NCBI GenBank assembly: GCA_020636845.1
Contig: JACJXD010000001.1
Location: forward strand, 186,001-250,000
Length of the DNA stretch: 64,000 nt
Source of the DNA: Bacteroidales bacterium
Lineage (GTDB): Bacteria; Bacteroidota; Bacteroidia; Bacteroidales; Tenuifilaceae
Reading direction: 5' to 3'
The translations under genes were made by a program, and so were the position numbers. Below are positions 27,455 through 35,344 of this stretch, in pieces; within the stretch, counting starts at the first letter, position 1, and each line of letters begins with the position of its first letter. Under the pieces are notes generated by a model. The model saw only the letters and a program-made list of their open reading frames with translations, was not told the DNA's origin and did not search any database.

Positions 27455-27474
27455 CATACTGACCGTTTAGTATT
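27455..27474 (+). promoter_or_regulatory. TetR operator of the RND efflux operon
   Basis: CATACTGACCGTTTAGTATT differs from the operator in the tetR promoter (26787-26806) at only two positions and has ATACT/AGTAT half-sites. A TTTG at 27443-27446 and a weak TAGTATTC about 21 bp on suggest that the operator overlaps the core promoter of the efflux genes. Confidence 0.75.
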
Positions 27475-27508
27475 CATAAAAATAATGTTTAATTAAAATA
27501 AGAATAGT

Positions 27509-28540
27509 ATGAAGCGTTTTTTTATGGTATTTGGATTGTTGAGTCTTATTGCCTGTACGAATAATAAGCAGGTTCAGGAAAACAAACCAACTAATAAAGG
27601 AATAAAGGTGGTTGTTTCGCCGGTTAAAGAAGAAGTGAATTACTTGAACTTGAAGTACAGTGGTACAGTTGAGGCTTCAAAAGTAATTCCATTAACATTC
27701 CGAACATCGGGAACAATTGAGAAAATAAGCGTTGATGTCGGCGATAGGGTTGTTAAAGGACAGTTGTTGGCTAGTATCGACAAGACAGATATGCAAAATA
27801 TATATAACGTTACGCGTGCAAAGTATGAGCAAGCCAAGGATGCGTACGATAGGCTAAAAAGTGTGCACGATCAGGGTAGCTTGCCCGAAATTAAATGGGT
27901 TGAAATGGAAACTAATTTGGAACAAGCCAAATCGTCACTCGAGATAGCAAAAAATAATCTGGATAAGTGTGATTTACGCTCACCAGTTGATGGAGTTATT
28001 GGACGAAAAAATATAGAACCGGGACAATCGGCCATTGGAGCAAGCATTTCTCCAATTGAGTTAGTTGAAATTGAGACAGTTTATGTAAAGGTGTCTGTAC
28101 CCGAAAATGAAATTAGTAAAATTAAGAAAGGCCAATCGGCCGTGTTTATCGTATCGGCTTTGGACGACAAGCAGTTTCAGGGAGTTGTTACCAATGTTAG
28201 TCCAGTTGCCGATGTTATATCGCGGACATATACCGTAAAGATCAAAGTAGAAAACCCAAAATACGAACTTAAACCCGGTATGGTTTGCGATGTAACCTTA
28301 AAAATAAACCAAATACCACATGCTTTAACGGTGCCTTACAGTGCAGTAAGCAAGGATGACAATGGGAATACGTTTGTTTATACCGTATCTAACGACGGGA
28401 AACACGCAAACAAGCAGGTTATTGAAACCGGTTTTTATAATGGCTCTAATATTGAAGTTACAAAAGGGGTATCGAAAGGGGAACTGGTTATTAGCGAAGG
28501 TATAAACAAATTATCGGATAACTGTTTAATAGAGTATTAG
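27509..28540 (+). CDS. RND efflux periplasmic adaptor (membrane fusion) lipoprotein
   Basis: A 343-residue HlyD/AcrA-family adaptor. A lipobox (LLSLIAC, C16) shows that it is a lipoprotein anchored in the inner membrane. Next come a barrel-sandwich half-motif (SGTIEKISVDVGDRVVKGQL), a coiled-coil hairpin (about 90-150), the second half of the lipoyl domain (DLRSPVDGVIGRKNIEPGQS), then a beta-barrel domain and membrane-proximal domain. It couples the inner-membrane pump to the outer-membrane channel. One base separates its stop from the next ATG. It is the first gene of the operon, behind a TetR operator. Confidence 0.94.
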   Translation: MKRFFMVFGLLSLIACTNNKQVQENKPTNKGIKVVVSPVKEEVNYLNLKYSGTVEASKVIPLTFRTSGTIEKISVDVGDRVVKGQLLASIDKTDMQNIYNVTRAKYEQAKDAYDRLKSVHDQGSLPEIKWVEMETNLEQAKSSLEIAKNNLDKCDLRSPVDGVIGRKNIEPGQSAIGASISPIELVEIETVYVKVSVPENEISKIKKGQSAVFIVSALDDKQFQGVVTNVSPVADVISRTYTVKIKVENPKYELKPGMVCDVTLKINQIPHALTVPYSAVSKDDNGNTFVYTVSNDGKHANKQVIETGFYNGSNIEVTKGVSKGELVISEGINKLSDNCLIEY

Positions 28541-28541
28541 T

Positions 28542-31500
28542 ATGAGTCGTAAAAAAGTTGATATTATAGAGGGAGCAATGCGTAATCATAACATTGTAAT
28601 TCTGATTACGATTGTACTAATGGCTATTGGCGTTGTGGCATTATTTAAAATGCCTCGAAACGAATTTCCTCAATTTACCATACGTCAGGGAGTTATTGTA
28701 GGTGTATATCCTGGAGCAACATCGGCAGAGGTGGAAGATCAACTAACCAAAGTCGTTGAAAACTACATTTTCGGATTTCAGGAGGTAAAGAAAGCCAAAA
28801 CATACTCATATTCCCGCGAAGGAATAATGTACATTTTTGTTGAGTTGAATGATGATGTTAAGAATGCAGACCAGTTTTGGTCCAAGTTAAAGCATGGACT
28901 AAACGAACTTAAAATGACATTACCTTCGGGAGTGGCAGCCCTGATAGCCAATTCCGATTTTGGCGATACATCGGCTTTGCTTATAACCTTATCTTCCGAC
29001 ACTAAAAGTTATAAGGAACTGGAGGAATACTTGAAAAAGTTGGAAACCGAGTGCAGAAAAATTCCGGCAACATCAAAAATTAAACACTATGGATTGCAGA
29101 AAGAGAAAATATACGTAAATGTAAAACCGGAACTGTTAAACGAGTACAACATAAAAACGCTGTCGCTGTTGGGTTCATATCAACTGAACGGCATGGTGAA
29201 CTATGCGGGAGTTCTCAAGGACGGAAAGCAGAACCTTTCCGTACATTTGCCGGCAAATTTTGAATCGGAAAAAGACCTGAGAAATCAGATAGTATATTCC
29301 GATCCTATGGGTAACGTAGTTCGGCTGAAAAATATAGCAACTATCGAACGTCGCTACGAAGATCCTGATAGTTACATAAAACAAAATGGAGGAAAAACCA
29401 TTCTGCTTTCTCTCGAAATGCAGCCCGGTAATAATATAGTGGAATACGGTAAAGAGGTTGATAAAGCCATTGCAACGTTTCAGGAAAGTTGTCCGAAGGA
29501 TATACGCGTGGCCAAAATATCGGAACTTCCTAAATATGTAGATGATTCGGTTACCAACTTCATGCGTGAATTTTTAATTGCCATTGTAGCCGTAATTCTA
29601 GTTACAATGCTTTTGTTACCGTTAAGAGTTGCTTCCGTTGCAGGTATTACAGTGCCTATATCGGTTTTAATAACTTTGGCTTTTATGTACTTTTTTGGAA
29701 TAGAGTTGCATACGGTGTCGTTAGCTTCGCTTATTCTTGTTTTGGGAATGATTGTGGACAATTCCATAGTTGTTATTGATAATCATGTAGATAAAATAGA
29801 CCACGGAATGTCGGTATGGCACGCATCAATAAAAAGCGCCAAGGAACTTTTTATTCCTATTCTTACAGCGACCCTTGCAATTATTGCAATATATGTTCCT
29901 ATAGCCATATTGGTACCGGGTACTGCAGGCGAGTTTTTATATACATTCCCAATAGTTATAAGCACGGCTTTAATACTATCCATTATTATAGCAACTACGC
30001 TGGTTCCATATTTAAACTTTGTTTTTATTAAAAAAGGGTTGAAACATAATTCAGAAAAAAAGAAAAATTCTTTTCTCGATTGGCTTCAGGATAAATTCGA
30101 TAGAAGCATTATAAAAGTTTTTAAACACCCAAAATTGACGGTAGGTATAGGTATTGCCTTAATAGCATTAGCGGTAATTCTGTTTCAACATACCGATCAA
30201 CAGCTATTCCCAGAATTGGAACGAAACCAATTTGCAGTGGAGGTATATTTGCCAACAGGCTCTTCAATAGAAAGTACGGCAAAGGTTGTAGATAGCCTTG
30301 AAACAGTTCTGCTAAACGACAAAAGAGTTGTTAATGTAACCAGCTTTATAGGTACGAGTTCTCCTCGTTTTCAGGTGGCGTATGCTCCAAATATGCCAGC
30401 ACCCAACTATGGGCAATTGCTTATTAATACTGTTTCGGATAAAGCCACCCGTGCAATTGTGCAGGATTATTCCGATAAGTATGCCAATAGTTTTGCCAAT
30501 GCACATGTGAAGTTTAAAATACTAGCCCTACAAATGAATAAGGCTTCTATTGAAGTTCGTATTACCTCAGATTCTATTAAAGATATAAGGAGCGTTGAAA
30601 AGCAGGTTGACGAAATATTGAATAAAACAAAAAATATTGCGTGGACTCGTACCGATTGGGATCAAAAGCAACAGAATATAAAAGTTACCCTTGATAGGGA
30701 TAAGGCAAATAGAATGGGTTACTCCAAAGGATTTGTTGCTACTTCTTTAATGATGGGTCTCGATGGAATTCCCCTTACCACAATTTGGGAAGGAGACTAT
30801 CCTGTAGAAGTTAGGTTAACACAGGACGATGGTAATAAAAAAAGCATTAATACATTAAATAATCAGTATGTAACATCCATTCCCAGTTTTACAGCATTAC
30901 CGTTGCGTTCGTTTGCTAGCCTTTCGCCTGAATGGACCGAAGGAACAATTGTACACCGAAACGGAACGCCAACTTTAACTATTTTTATAGACAACGAGTT
31001 AAACACCATTGCGGCTAAAACATTTGCCGAAATAAAGCCACAAATCGATAACTTAAAATTGCCAAAAGGAACTTCAATTAACTATGGTGGCGATTATGAA
31101 GCACAGGTAGAAGTGTTTATACCAATGGCCATAGCCTTAATTGTAAGCATTTTTGTTATCTTTTTTATTCTTCTATTTCAATTTAAAAAAATAAAACTGT
31201 CGATATTGATAATAACAACCATGTTGTTAACGCTACCTGGTGCTGCAATAGGACTAAAATTAATGGGGTACCCGTTCAGTATAACTGCGTTTGTTGGAAT
31301 ATCGAGCCTTTGTGGAATGGTTGTTCGTAATGGGATAATACTAATTGACTACGCCAGAGAGTTAAGGGAACAAAATCGGAAAATGACAGTGAGAGAGGCT
31401 GCAATAGCAGCGGGAAAACGCAGAATGCGACCAATCTTTTTGACTTCGGCAGCAGCATCTGTGGGCGTTATTCCAATGATACTAAGCCGCTCTCCGTTAT

Positions 31501-32981
31501 GGGGTCCGTTAGGAACGGTAATTTGTTTTGGGCTATTAGTTTCTATGGTGTTAACACTTTATATCCTACCAATTTTATATTCATGGATGTATAGCGATAA
31601 GCCGAATAAACCCGGATTTTGGTCTCTTCCTTTAAAACGTAATGCAACCAAAGAAGTAATAGCAGGGACTTTGCTAATGATACTTATTCCTATTGGCTCC
31701 AAATCGCAAACGCTAACATTAGATTCTTGCAAAGCCCTTGCCATTGAAAATAATTATAAATTAAAAAGTGCTGCAAGCGAAGTCAAACAATCGGAGGAGG
31801 TAAAGAAAAACGCTTTTACCAATTATTTTCCAAAAGTTAGCGCAAGTGTAGCTGCTATACGAACTAAGGATTATTTGGTAAAAGAGAAATTGCAACTTCC
31901 TGTTTATACCGATCCCAGTGCAGATCCATATACTGCAATTCCAATAGGTTATACTCCTGCAATGAGTTTGAATTTAATAGATTATATGAATGTTGCCAAT
32001 ATAATGGCGGTTCAACCGATTTATGCTGGAGGTCGAATTGTTAACGGAAACAAATTAGCCCAAATTGGATACAGCATAAGTAAGGAAAAGCAGTCTATGA
32101 CCACCACGGAAGTGCTTGTAAGAACAGAAGAGTTGTATTGGACTGTTATTACGCTTCAGGAAAAGTTAAAAACACTTGATAGTTATATTCTTCTTCTGGA
32201 TACGCTTCAACATGATGTAAACGTATCGTTAAAAGCAGGATTAATTCAACGCACCGATTTGCTAAAAGTTCAACTTAAAGCAAACGAATTGCAGGTGAAT
32301 AAGCGCAAGTTAGAAGATGGAATTACGCTTAGTAAAATGGCACTTTGCCAGCATATTGGCTTAGATTACGATAGTACAATGGTCTTGAATTCTACAATTC
32401 CTGAGGCTATTCAATTAGACCAGATTCAATGGAATGCGAATAATGCGGTGGAACGCAGAAATGAGTATAAAATGTTGCAAAAGGCTGTTGAAGCGCAAAA
32501 GTTGCAGAAAAAAATGGCATTAGGAGAATATCTTCCTCAAGTATCCATTGGAGCATCGGGAGTTTATTACGATGTAATGGATAAAACCAATTCAAACGCA
32601 ATTGTATTTGCAACCATTAGCGTTCCCATTACCGATTGGTGGGGAGGTGCACATAAAATAAAAGAAAGTAAGGCAAAAATAGAGAGCGCTAAATATACCT
32701 TAGCCGAAACTTCGGAGTTGCTCAACTTGCAGATTGTAAAAGCGCGGAATGAACTTAACCAGAACTTATATCAGATAACCGTTGCTAAAAAATCGGTGGA
32801 AGAAGCAGAGGAAAATCTTAGGGTTACGAGTAATAATTATAAAGCAGGGATTTCTGGAATGTCCGACTTACTGGAAGCACAATCGGTGTATCAAAATTCC
32901 CTTGACAGTTTAACAGAAGCAAAATGTAACTATCAAATTGCCAAAGCAAAGTATTTGCAAGCAATAAATGAATATAAATAG
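28542..32981 (+). CDS. Fused RND efflux pump and TolC-like outer-membrane factor
   Basis: One continuous 1479-codon frame encodes two normally separate proteins. Residues 1 to about 1030 are a complete AcrB-type RND permease (12 helices, two large periplasmic loops). D406-N407 in LGMIVDNSIVV align with the AcrB proton-relay D407-D408, and R929 in VVRNGIILIDYA with K940. A hydrophobic segment (about 1037-1053, EVIAGTLLMILIPIGSKSQ) resembles a signal peptide, and residues about 1054-1479 are a full TolC/OEP domain beginning LTLDSCKALAIENN with two helical repeats. Domain identities are firm. The pump may be of HAE (drug/bile/dye) rather than metal type, judging from the TM4 motif. How the fused channel reaches the outer membrane is open; signal-peptidase cleavage would release it. 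Confidence 0.92.
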   Translation: MSRKKVDIIEGAMRNHNIVILITIVLMAIGVVALFKMPRNEFPQFTIRQGVIVGVYPGATSAEVEDQLTKVVENYIFGFQEVKKAKTYSYSREGIMYIFVELNDDVKNADQFWSKLKHGLNELKMTLPSGVAALIANSDFGDTSALLITLSSDTKSYKELEEYLKKLETECRKIPATSKIKHYGLQKEKIYVNVKPELLNEYNIKTLSLLGSYQLNGMVNYAGVLKDGKQNLSVHLPANFESEKDLRNQIVYSDPMGNVVRLKNIATIERRYEDPDSYIKQNGGKTILLSLEMQPGNNIVEYGKEVDKAIATFQESCPKDIRVAKISELPKYVDDSVTNFMREFLIAIVAVILVTMLLLPLRVASVAGITVPISVLITLAFMYFFGIELHTVSLASLILVLGMIVDNSIVVIDNHVDKIDHGMSVWHASIKSAKELFIPILTATLAIIAIYVPIAILVPGTAGEFLYTFPIVISTALILSIIIATTLVPYLNFVFIKKGLKHNSEKKKNSFLDWLQDKFDRSIIKVFKHPKLTVGIGIALIALAVILFQHTDQQLFPELERNQFAVEVYLPTGSSIESTAKVVDSLETVLLNDKRVVNVTSFIGTSSPRFQVAYAPNMPAPNYGQLLINTVSDKATRAIVQDYSDKYANSFANAHVKFKILALQMNKASIEVRITSDSIKDIRSVEKQVDEILNKTKNIAWTRTDWDQKQQNIKVTLDRDKANRMGYSKGFVATSLMMGLDGIPLTTIWEGDYPVEVRLTQDDGNKKSINTLNNQYVTSIPSFTALPLRSFASLSPEWTEGTIVHRNGTPTLTIFIDNELNTIAAKTFAEIKPQIDNLKLPKGTSINYGGDYEAQVEVFIPMAIALIVSIFVIFFILLFQFKKIKLSILIITTMLLTLPGAAIGLKLMGYPFSITAFVGISSLCGMVVRNGIILIDYARELREQNRKMTVREAAIAAGKRRMRPIFLTSAAASVGVIPMILSRSPLWGPLGTVICFGLLVSMVLTLYILPILYSWMYSDKPNKPGFWSLPLKRNATKEVIAGTLLMILIPIGSKSQTLTLDSCKALAIENNYKLKSAASEVKQSEEVKKNAFTNYFPKVSASVAAIRTKDYLVKEKLQLPVYTDPSADPYTAIPIGYTPAMSLNLIDYMNVANIMAVQPIYAGGRIVNGNKLAQIGYSISKEKQSMTTTEVLVRTEELYWTVITLQEKLKTLDSYILLLDTLQHDVNVSLKAGLIQRTDLLKVQLKANELQVNKRKLEDGITLSKMALCQHIGLDYDSTMVLNSTIPEAIQLDQIQWNANNAVERRNEYKMLQKAVEAQKLQKKMALGEYLPQVSIGASGVYYDVMDKTNSNAIVFATISVPITDWWGGAHKIKESKAKIESAKYTLAETSELLNLQIVKARNELNQNLYQITVAKKSVEEAEENLRVTSNNYKAGISGMSDLLEAQSVYQNSLDSLTEAKCNYQIAKAKYLQAINEYK

Positions 32982-33091
32982 AGACAATTTAAAAACAGTT
33001 TAAAAATATTTTAACATAAGTATTAAATAGTGTTAATTAGATTTTAATAATTGTGATATATTTTCGTTTGGGTTGTTATTTGGTTAACTTT

Positions 33092-33127
33092 GAAACAGGG
33101 ATGTAAGATTTTAAGTCCCTGTTTCTT
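33092..33127 (+). terminator. Hairpin downstream of the RND operon
   Basis: A 10-bp perfect stem GAAACAGGGA / TCCCTGTTTC with a 14-nt loop lies 110 bp past the RND stop. The following T tract is short (TTCTTAT), so it may be a weak terminator or a leader hairpin for the gene at 33173. Confidence 0.5.
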
Positions 33128-33172
33128 ATAGGTTTTGTTAATTTCCTATAAAACGATAAAATAAGGATAACT

Positions 33173-33928
33173 ATGAGAAAAGAGATTTATATAAATCCGA
33201 AGTATGCCAGTTTAAACGATTTTATAAATCGAATTCCTGAAAAATTCGAACAACTTGGAGTGTTAATACATACGGGTAGAAATGATGTTCGCGATGTGGA
33301 TGTCGATGGTGTACGCGTTGTTATAAAATCGTTTATAAGAATAACAGGGTTGAACAAATTAGTGTTTGCAACCATAAGGAAATCGAAAGCACAAAGGTCT
33401 TACGAACATTCAATGAATTTGCTCGAAGATGGCATAACATCGCCGGAACCTATTGCATATATAAACTGTTACAAGAATTGTTTACTGGTAAACAGTTACT
33501 ATGTGTGTGTATATACCAATTACCAGCCCGTTGATGAATTATTTGAACGTCCTCTTTTGGAATCGGAACAAGCACTCAAGGCTTTTGCCCGTTTTACCTA
33601 TAGGCTACATCGTTTAGGAATTTACCATAACGATTATAATGTTAGCAATGTATTGTATTCGTATAATGGAAAAAATTACGATTTTTCTATAATCGATAAC
33701 AATAGAATGCGTTTTACCCGATATTCTTATTTTAAAGGTCTTAGGAGTTTGCAGCGGATTCAGTTACCAATCGAAAAGTTGGCGGTGATAGGTTCGGAAT
33801 ATGCCGCACAAGCGCACACAAGCGATTTAAAAACAATGAACGTTTTAATCTTATTCAGATTCCAGTATCTAAATAAACTTTTTCTAAAAAAGCAATTTAA
33901 GGCGCTGGTACATAAAACTAAAAATTAG
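33173..33928 (+). CDS. Lipopolysaccharide-kinase (InaA/KdkA-like) family protein
   Basis: A 251-residue protein with the eukaryotic-like kinase fold of Kdo and heptose kinases. A glycine/valine-rich N-lobe with the lysine in VRVVIKSF is followed by the catalytic-loop equivalent GIYHNDYNVSNVLYS and the metal-binding DNN in FSIIDNNRMRF (in place of DFG/DFD). LPS kinases phosphorylate the inner core near the Kdo residue at the cytoplasmic face. It opens a run of envelope genes (GT2, LAB_N, ArnT-like), in keeping with an LPS-core role. The substrate, Kdo or another sugar, is not determinable. Confidence 0.78.
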   Translation: MRKEIYINPKYASLNDFINRIPEKFEQLGVLIHTGRNDVRDVDVDGVRVVIKSFIRITGLNKLVFATIRKSKAQRSYEHSMNLLEDGITSPEPIAYINCYKNCLLVNSYYVCVYTNYQPVDELFERPLLESEQALKAFARFTYRLHRLGIYHNDYNVSNVLYSYNGKNYDFSIIDNNRMRFTRYSYFKGLRSLQRIQLPIEKLAVIGSEYAAQAHTSDLKTMNVLILFRFQYLNKLFLKKQFKALVHKTKN

Positions 33929-33994
33929 ATATTACAAATTTATCGTTGCGTATTAACTGATTTTTTACTCAACACGGTTTTAGAAGTATAAAGT

Positions 33995-34708
33995 ATGAAT
34001 TACGATTTGACTATAGTAGTTCCCGTTTTTAACGAAGAAGATAACCTTGATAGAGTTTACAATGAGTTACAGCAATTTATTACAAATGCCGATGTAACCG
34101 CCAAGGTTCTTTTTATAAACGATGGGTCGAAAGATGGTAGCCTTACCAAAATTAAGGGTATATGTGATAGGTCGGACAGGTTTAGATATTGCTCGTTCGA
34201 CAGAAATTACGGATTAAGCACTGCCATAAAGGCTGGTTTCGATTATTCGGATACGCCATGGATAGGTTACATTGATGCGGATTTGCAAACGTCGCCAATG
34301 GATTTTAATATCTTGCTTGAGCATAGAAATGAGTACGATTTAATTACAGGTGTTAGAACCAACCGGAAGGATTCTTTTACCAAGAACATGTCGTCGTTAA
34401 TTGCCAATGGAATTCGTCGTGCTTTTACCCACGATGGAATGGACGATACCGGCTGTCCGCTTAAAATTATTCGTGCCGATTTTGCCAAGCGCATACCAAT
34501 GTTTAACGGTTTGCACCGTTTTCTTCCGGCTATGATTTTGCTTCAAAAGGGAAAAATACTGCAAGTCCCGGTTCGGCATTTTCCGCGAATGGCAGGAAAG
34601 TCGAAGTACCACCTATGGAATAGGCTGTTTGGCCCTTTAATGGACTGCTTTGCATATCTATGGATGAAGAAAAAGTATATAAACTACAAGGTTGAAGAAC
34701 GCAACTAA
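33995..34708 (+). CDS. Glycosyltransferase family 2 (ArnC/DPM-like)
   Basis: A 237-residue GT2 enzyme: VVPVFNEEDNLDRVY at the N-terminus, donor-binding FINDGSKDGSL, the metal-binding DxD in GYIDADLQTSP, and the acceptor segment GCPLKIIRADFAKRIPMFNG. It is the short, soluble form lacking the C-terminal transmembrane pair of ArnC or GtrB. Such enzymes load a sugar onto a polyprenyl phosphate, which an ArnT-type transferase then uses in the periplasm; exactly such a transferase is encoded at 35334. The sugar is unknown. It lies 66 bp after the kinase-like gene and 12 bp before the LAB_N gene. Confidence 0.88.
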   Translation: MNYDLTIVVPVFNEEDNLDRVYNELQQFITNADVTAKVLFINDGSKDGSLTKIKGICDRSDRFRYCSFDRNYGLSTAIKAGFDYSDTPWIGYIDADLQTSPMDFNILLEHRNEYDLITGVRTNRKDSFTKNMSSLIANGIRRAFTHDGMDDTGCPLKIIRADFAKRIPMFNGLHRFLPAMILLQKGKILQVPVRHFPRMAGKSKYHLWNRLFGPLMDCFAYLWMKKKYINYKVEERN

Positions 34709-34720
34709 TCATTTTCAATT

Positions 34721-35344
34721 ATGAGTAAGTGGCTCATTTTTAGCATAGGGTTTATAGCCCAATCATTATTTTCCAGCAGGGTTATTTTACAATGGATTGT
34801 TTCGGAACGACACAAAAAGGTGTTAACTCCACGATTATATTGGCAGCTTAGCTTATTAGCTTCGTTTTTGCTATTTGTATATGGGTACTTGCGCGATGAC
34901 TTTGCCATAATGTTGGGGCAGGTAATTACCTACTTTATTTATATTCGGAATATGCAACTTGAACATGAATGGAAAAAATTCCCGATTTGGCTACGGATTT
35001 TTCTTTACATATTCCCGGCAATAATTATTATATACGGATTTAACAACAACGTTATCGACAGTGCAAATTTGTTTAATCCCAAGCATATTTCCACCCCGTT
35101 AATGATGCTTGGCATTATTGCGCAGGTGCTGTTTACATTACGCTTTGTTTACCAATGGATTTATTCCGAAAGAAGAAAAAAATCGCATTTGCCAATGGGA
35201 TTCTGGATTTTAAGTTTGATAGGTTCATCGCTTATTTTTATTTATGCCATTTTTAGGAAGGATCCGGTGTTGCTACTTGGTCATGGGGCCGGATTAATTA
35301 TGTACTCGAGAAATGCTTTTTTGCTTAAACGCTATGGCGACTAA
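34721..35344 (+). CDS. Lipid A biosynthesis-like protein with two LAB_N domains
   Basis: A 207-residue membrane protein made of two copies of the LAB_N domain (lipid-A-disaccharide-synthase N-terminal, PF07578). Residues 11-80 (FIAQSLFSSRVILQWIVSER...) and 131-202 (GIIAQVLFTLRFVYQWIYSE...) align throughout, sharing Q-W-I-x-S-E-R and the GxxxxxxYxRN endings. A connecting pair of helices makes six to seven membrane segments. LAB_N proteins are often found beside GT2 and ArnT-like genes and are thought to help move or present the lipid-linked sugar, but no activity is established. The tandem copy is explicit in the sequence. Its last 11 bases overlap the next gene. Confidence 0.85.
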   Translation: MSKWLIFSIGFIAQSLFSSRVILQWIVSERHKKVLTPRLYWQLSLLASFLLFVYGYLRDDFAIMLGQVITYFIYIRNMQLEHEWKKFPIWLRIFLYIFPAIIIIYGFNNNVIDSANLFNPKHISTPLMMLGIIAQVLFTLRFVYQWIYSERRKKSHLPMGFWILSLIGSSLIFIYAIFRKDPVLLLGHGAGLIMYSRNAFLLKRYGD

